Assembly: GCA_018670095.1 (NCBI GenBank) | Contig: JABHRR010000012.1 | Location: 1-33,723, forward strand | DNA from: Candidatus Woesearchaeota archaeon | Lineage (GTDB): Archaea; Nanobdellota; Nanobdellia; Woesearchaeales; GW2011-AR9 | Length of the DNA: 33,723 bases | Direction of reading: 5' to 3' | Shown: positions 32,792 through 33,723 of the stretch, one piece after another | Layout: each line of letters opens with the position of its first letter | Numbering within the stretch: position 1 is the stretch's first letter | Position numbers and translations under genes: made by a program | Notes under the pieces: model-generated | The model's database searches: none | Told to the model about the DNA's origin: nothing | The model's input: only the letters and a program-made list of their open reading frames with translations

Positions 32792-33481
32792 TCATATTCC
32801 CATTAAACTTCTATAAGGGGCAAACTTCTGTCGATCAAAATGATTTGCAAGTTTTTGTAGTTCTGTTTCTGTAAGATCTTCTAATGTCCACGGTGATGGC
32901 ACAGGATGAGATGTAAATTTATACAATCCATTTACTTTTTCTTGTGTTGTTCTTCCACTAATCATAATTGAATTTAACTGTGAACAGTCATCAAAATCTT
33001 CTTTAATTCTATCTAGCGCATCTTCACCACGATATGTTGCAAATTGACTAACGTAAATGAGAGGGTCGTCTTCTACGGTTCCGGTTTCTGTTGCATTAGG
33101 GAAATCACATCTTGTAACTGTAGTTCGTCCATCATTAAACCAACATTTTGCTTCAAAAACTTTTTTCTGATCATCTCTCTTCTCATATTGTAAATTACAA
33201 TTTGCTGCCCATCTTCCCGTTTTTCTTACTTCATCAGGTTCATAAATATCTCTTGCGGGTTCAATATATTCTTCACCAGCCATTTCATAAACTGCGGGCA
33301 TTACTTTTTTGTGAACAAATGAATCGATAGGTTCTTTAAATAAAGTATAACTCAGTAAACTAACAGATACTGCTACTACCGTGCCGACAAATGCACTCTG
33401 GCCAAAACCTGGTTTTTTCCAGAATGGTGTTTTTTGTTCAGGAACATAATTTATTGGGGTATTATCTTTCATATATTTCAC
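32792..33481 (-). CDS. Hypothetical membrane-anchored protein with Cys-containing extracytoplasmic domain
   Basis: 229 aa; TM segment SAFVGTVVAVSVSLLSYTLF; Cys residues in the C-terminal domain. Confidence 0.7.
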   Translation of the reverse strand: MKYMKDNTPINYVPEQKTPFWKKPGFGQSAFVGTVVAVSVSLLSYTLFKEPIDSFVHKKVMPAVYEMAGEEYIEPARDIYEPDEVRKTGRWAANCNLQYEKRDDQKKVFEAKCWFNDGRTTVTRCDFPNATETGTVEDDPLIYVSQFATYRGEDALDRIKEDFDDCSQLNSIMISGRTTQEKVNGLYKFTSHPVPSPWTLEDLTETELQKLANHFDRQKFAPYRSLMGI

Positions 33482-33622
33482 CTACACAAAATTTACGGTC
33501 ATTATTAATAAATGTTTAGAAACTCAAGACTATATTTTGGGCAACTATTTTCCTAACAACCATAATTCTTACCAAAGATTTACAAAAATTTATAACTGCC
33601 AGAATAATTATAAAATTAGATT

Positions 33623-33723
33623 ATGGAAAAAGATAAAATAATATATATTGTTGTCTCTTTATTATTTTTAATAGGACTAATAACAGTAAGTATCCTCTAT
33701 GGCTGGTTTCAAGAAACTATTTA
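33623..33723 (+). CDS. N-terminal fragment of a membrane protein truncated by the window edge
   Basis: MEKDKIIYIVVSLLFLIGLITVSILYGWFQETI...; TATA-like sequence upstream. Confidence 0.5.
   Translation, partial: MEKDKIIYIVVSLLFLIGLITVSILYGWFQETI

Noticed and set aside
1-33723. CRISPR arrays, transposases, integrases, rRNA
   Set aside because: No regularly spaced repeats and no recognisable mobile-element or rRNA sequence seen.

Overview
The window looks like an AT-rich archaeal chromosome segment. Supporting markers are RpoL/Rpo11, a GINS-family protein, an Lhr-type helicase, an AbrB-PhoU protein, TATA-box promoters and an archaeal-type tRNA-Tyr with C1:G72. The lineage is not determinable here, although a small-genome archaeon (e.g. 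a DPANN-like group) fits the style. There are no CRISPR arrays, rRNAs or transposases. The most interesting part is about 7-23.6 kb, an amino-acid metabolism/regulation island. It contains: (i) a PLP decarboxylase in tandem with a bacterial-type (TyrZ-like, S4-domain) TyrRS; (ii) a four-gene operon of aminotransferase, COG3375-like GNAT, M20 deacylase and an enolase-superfamily NSAR/dipeptide-epimerase-like enzyme, resembling the N-succinyl-amino-acid D-to-L conversion pathway; (iii) a tRNA-Tyr(GUA) upstream of that operon that appears to carry two introns, one in the anticodon loop and one in the T-loop; (iv) five Lrp/AsnC-type regulators plus a truncated sixth; (v) a shared palindrome, CGGAAA-N-TTTCCG, in three intergenic regions, which suggests one regulon; (vi) a tandem pair of threonine-synthase-like PLP proteins. 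Elsewhere there is a compact divergent RtcB-like protein with a promoter-bracketing inverted repeat, a predicted ADP-ribosyltransferase-like protein, an unannotated 40-aa Cys-rich microprotein overlapping a metal permease gene, a duplicated promoter block, and several unexplained structured intergenic sequences. All calls come from reading sequence by eye; no database search was run.
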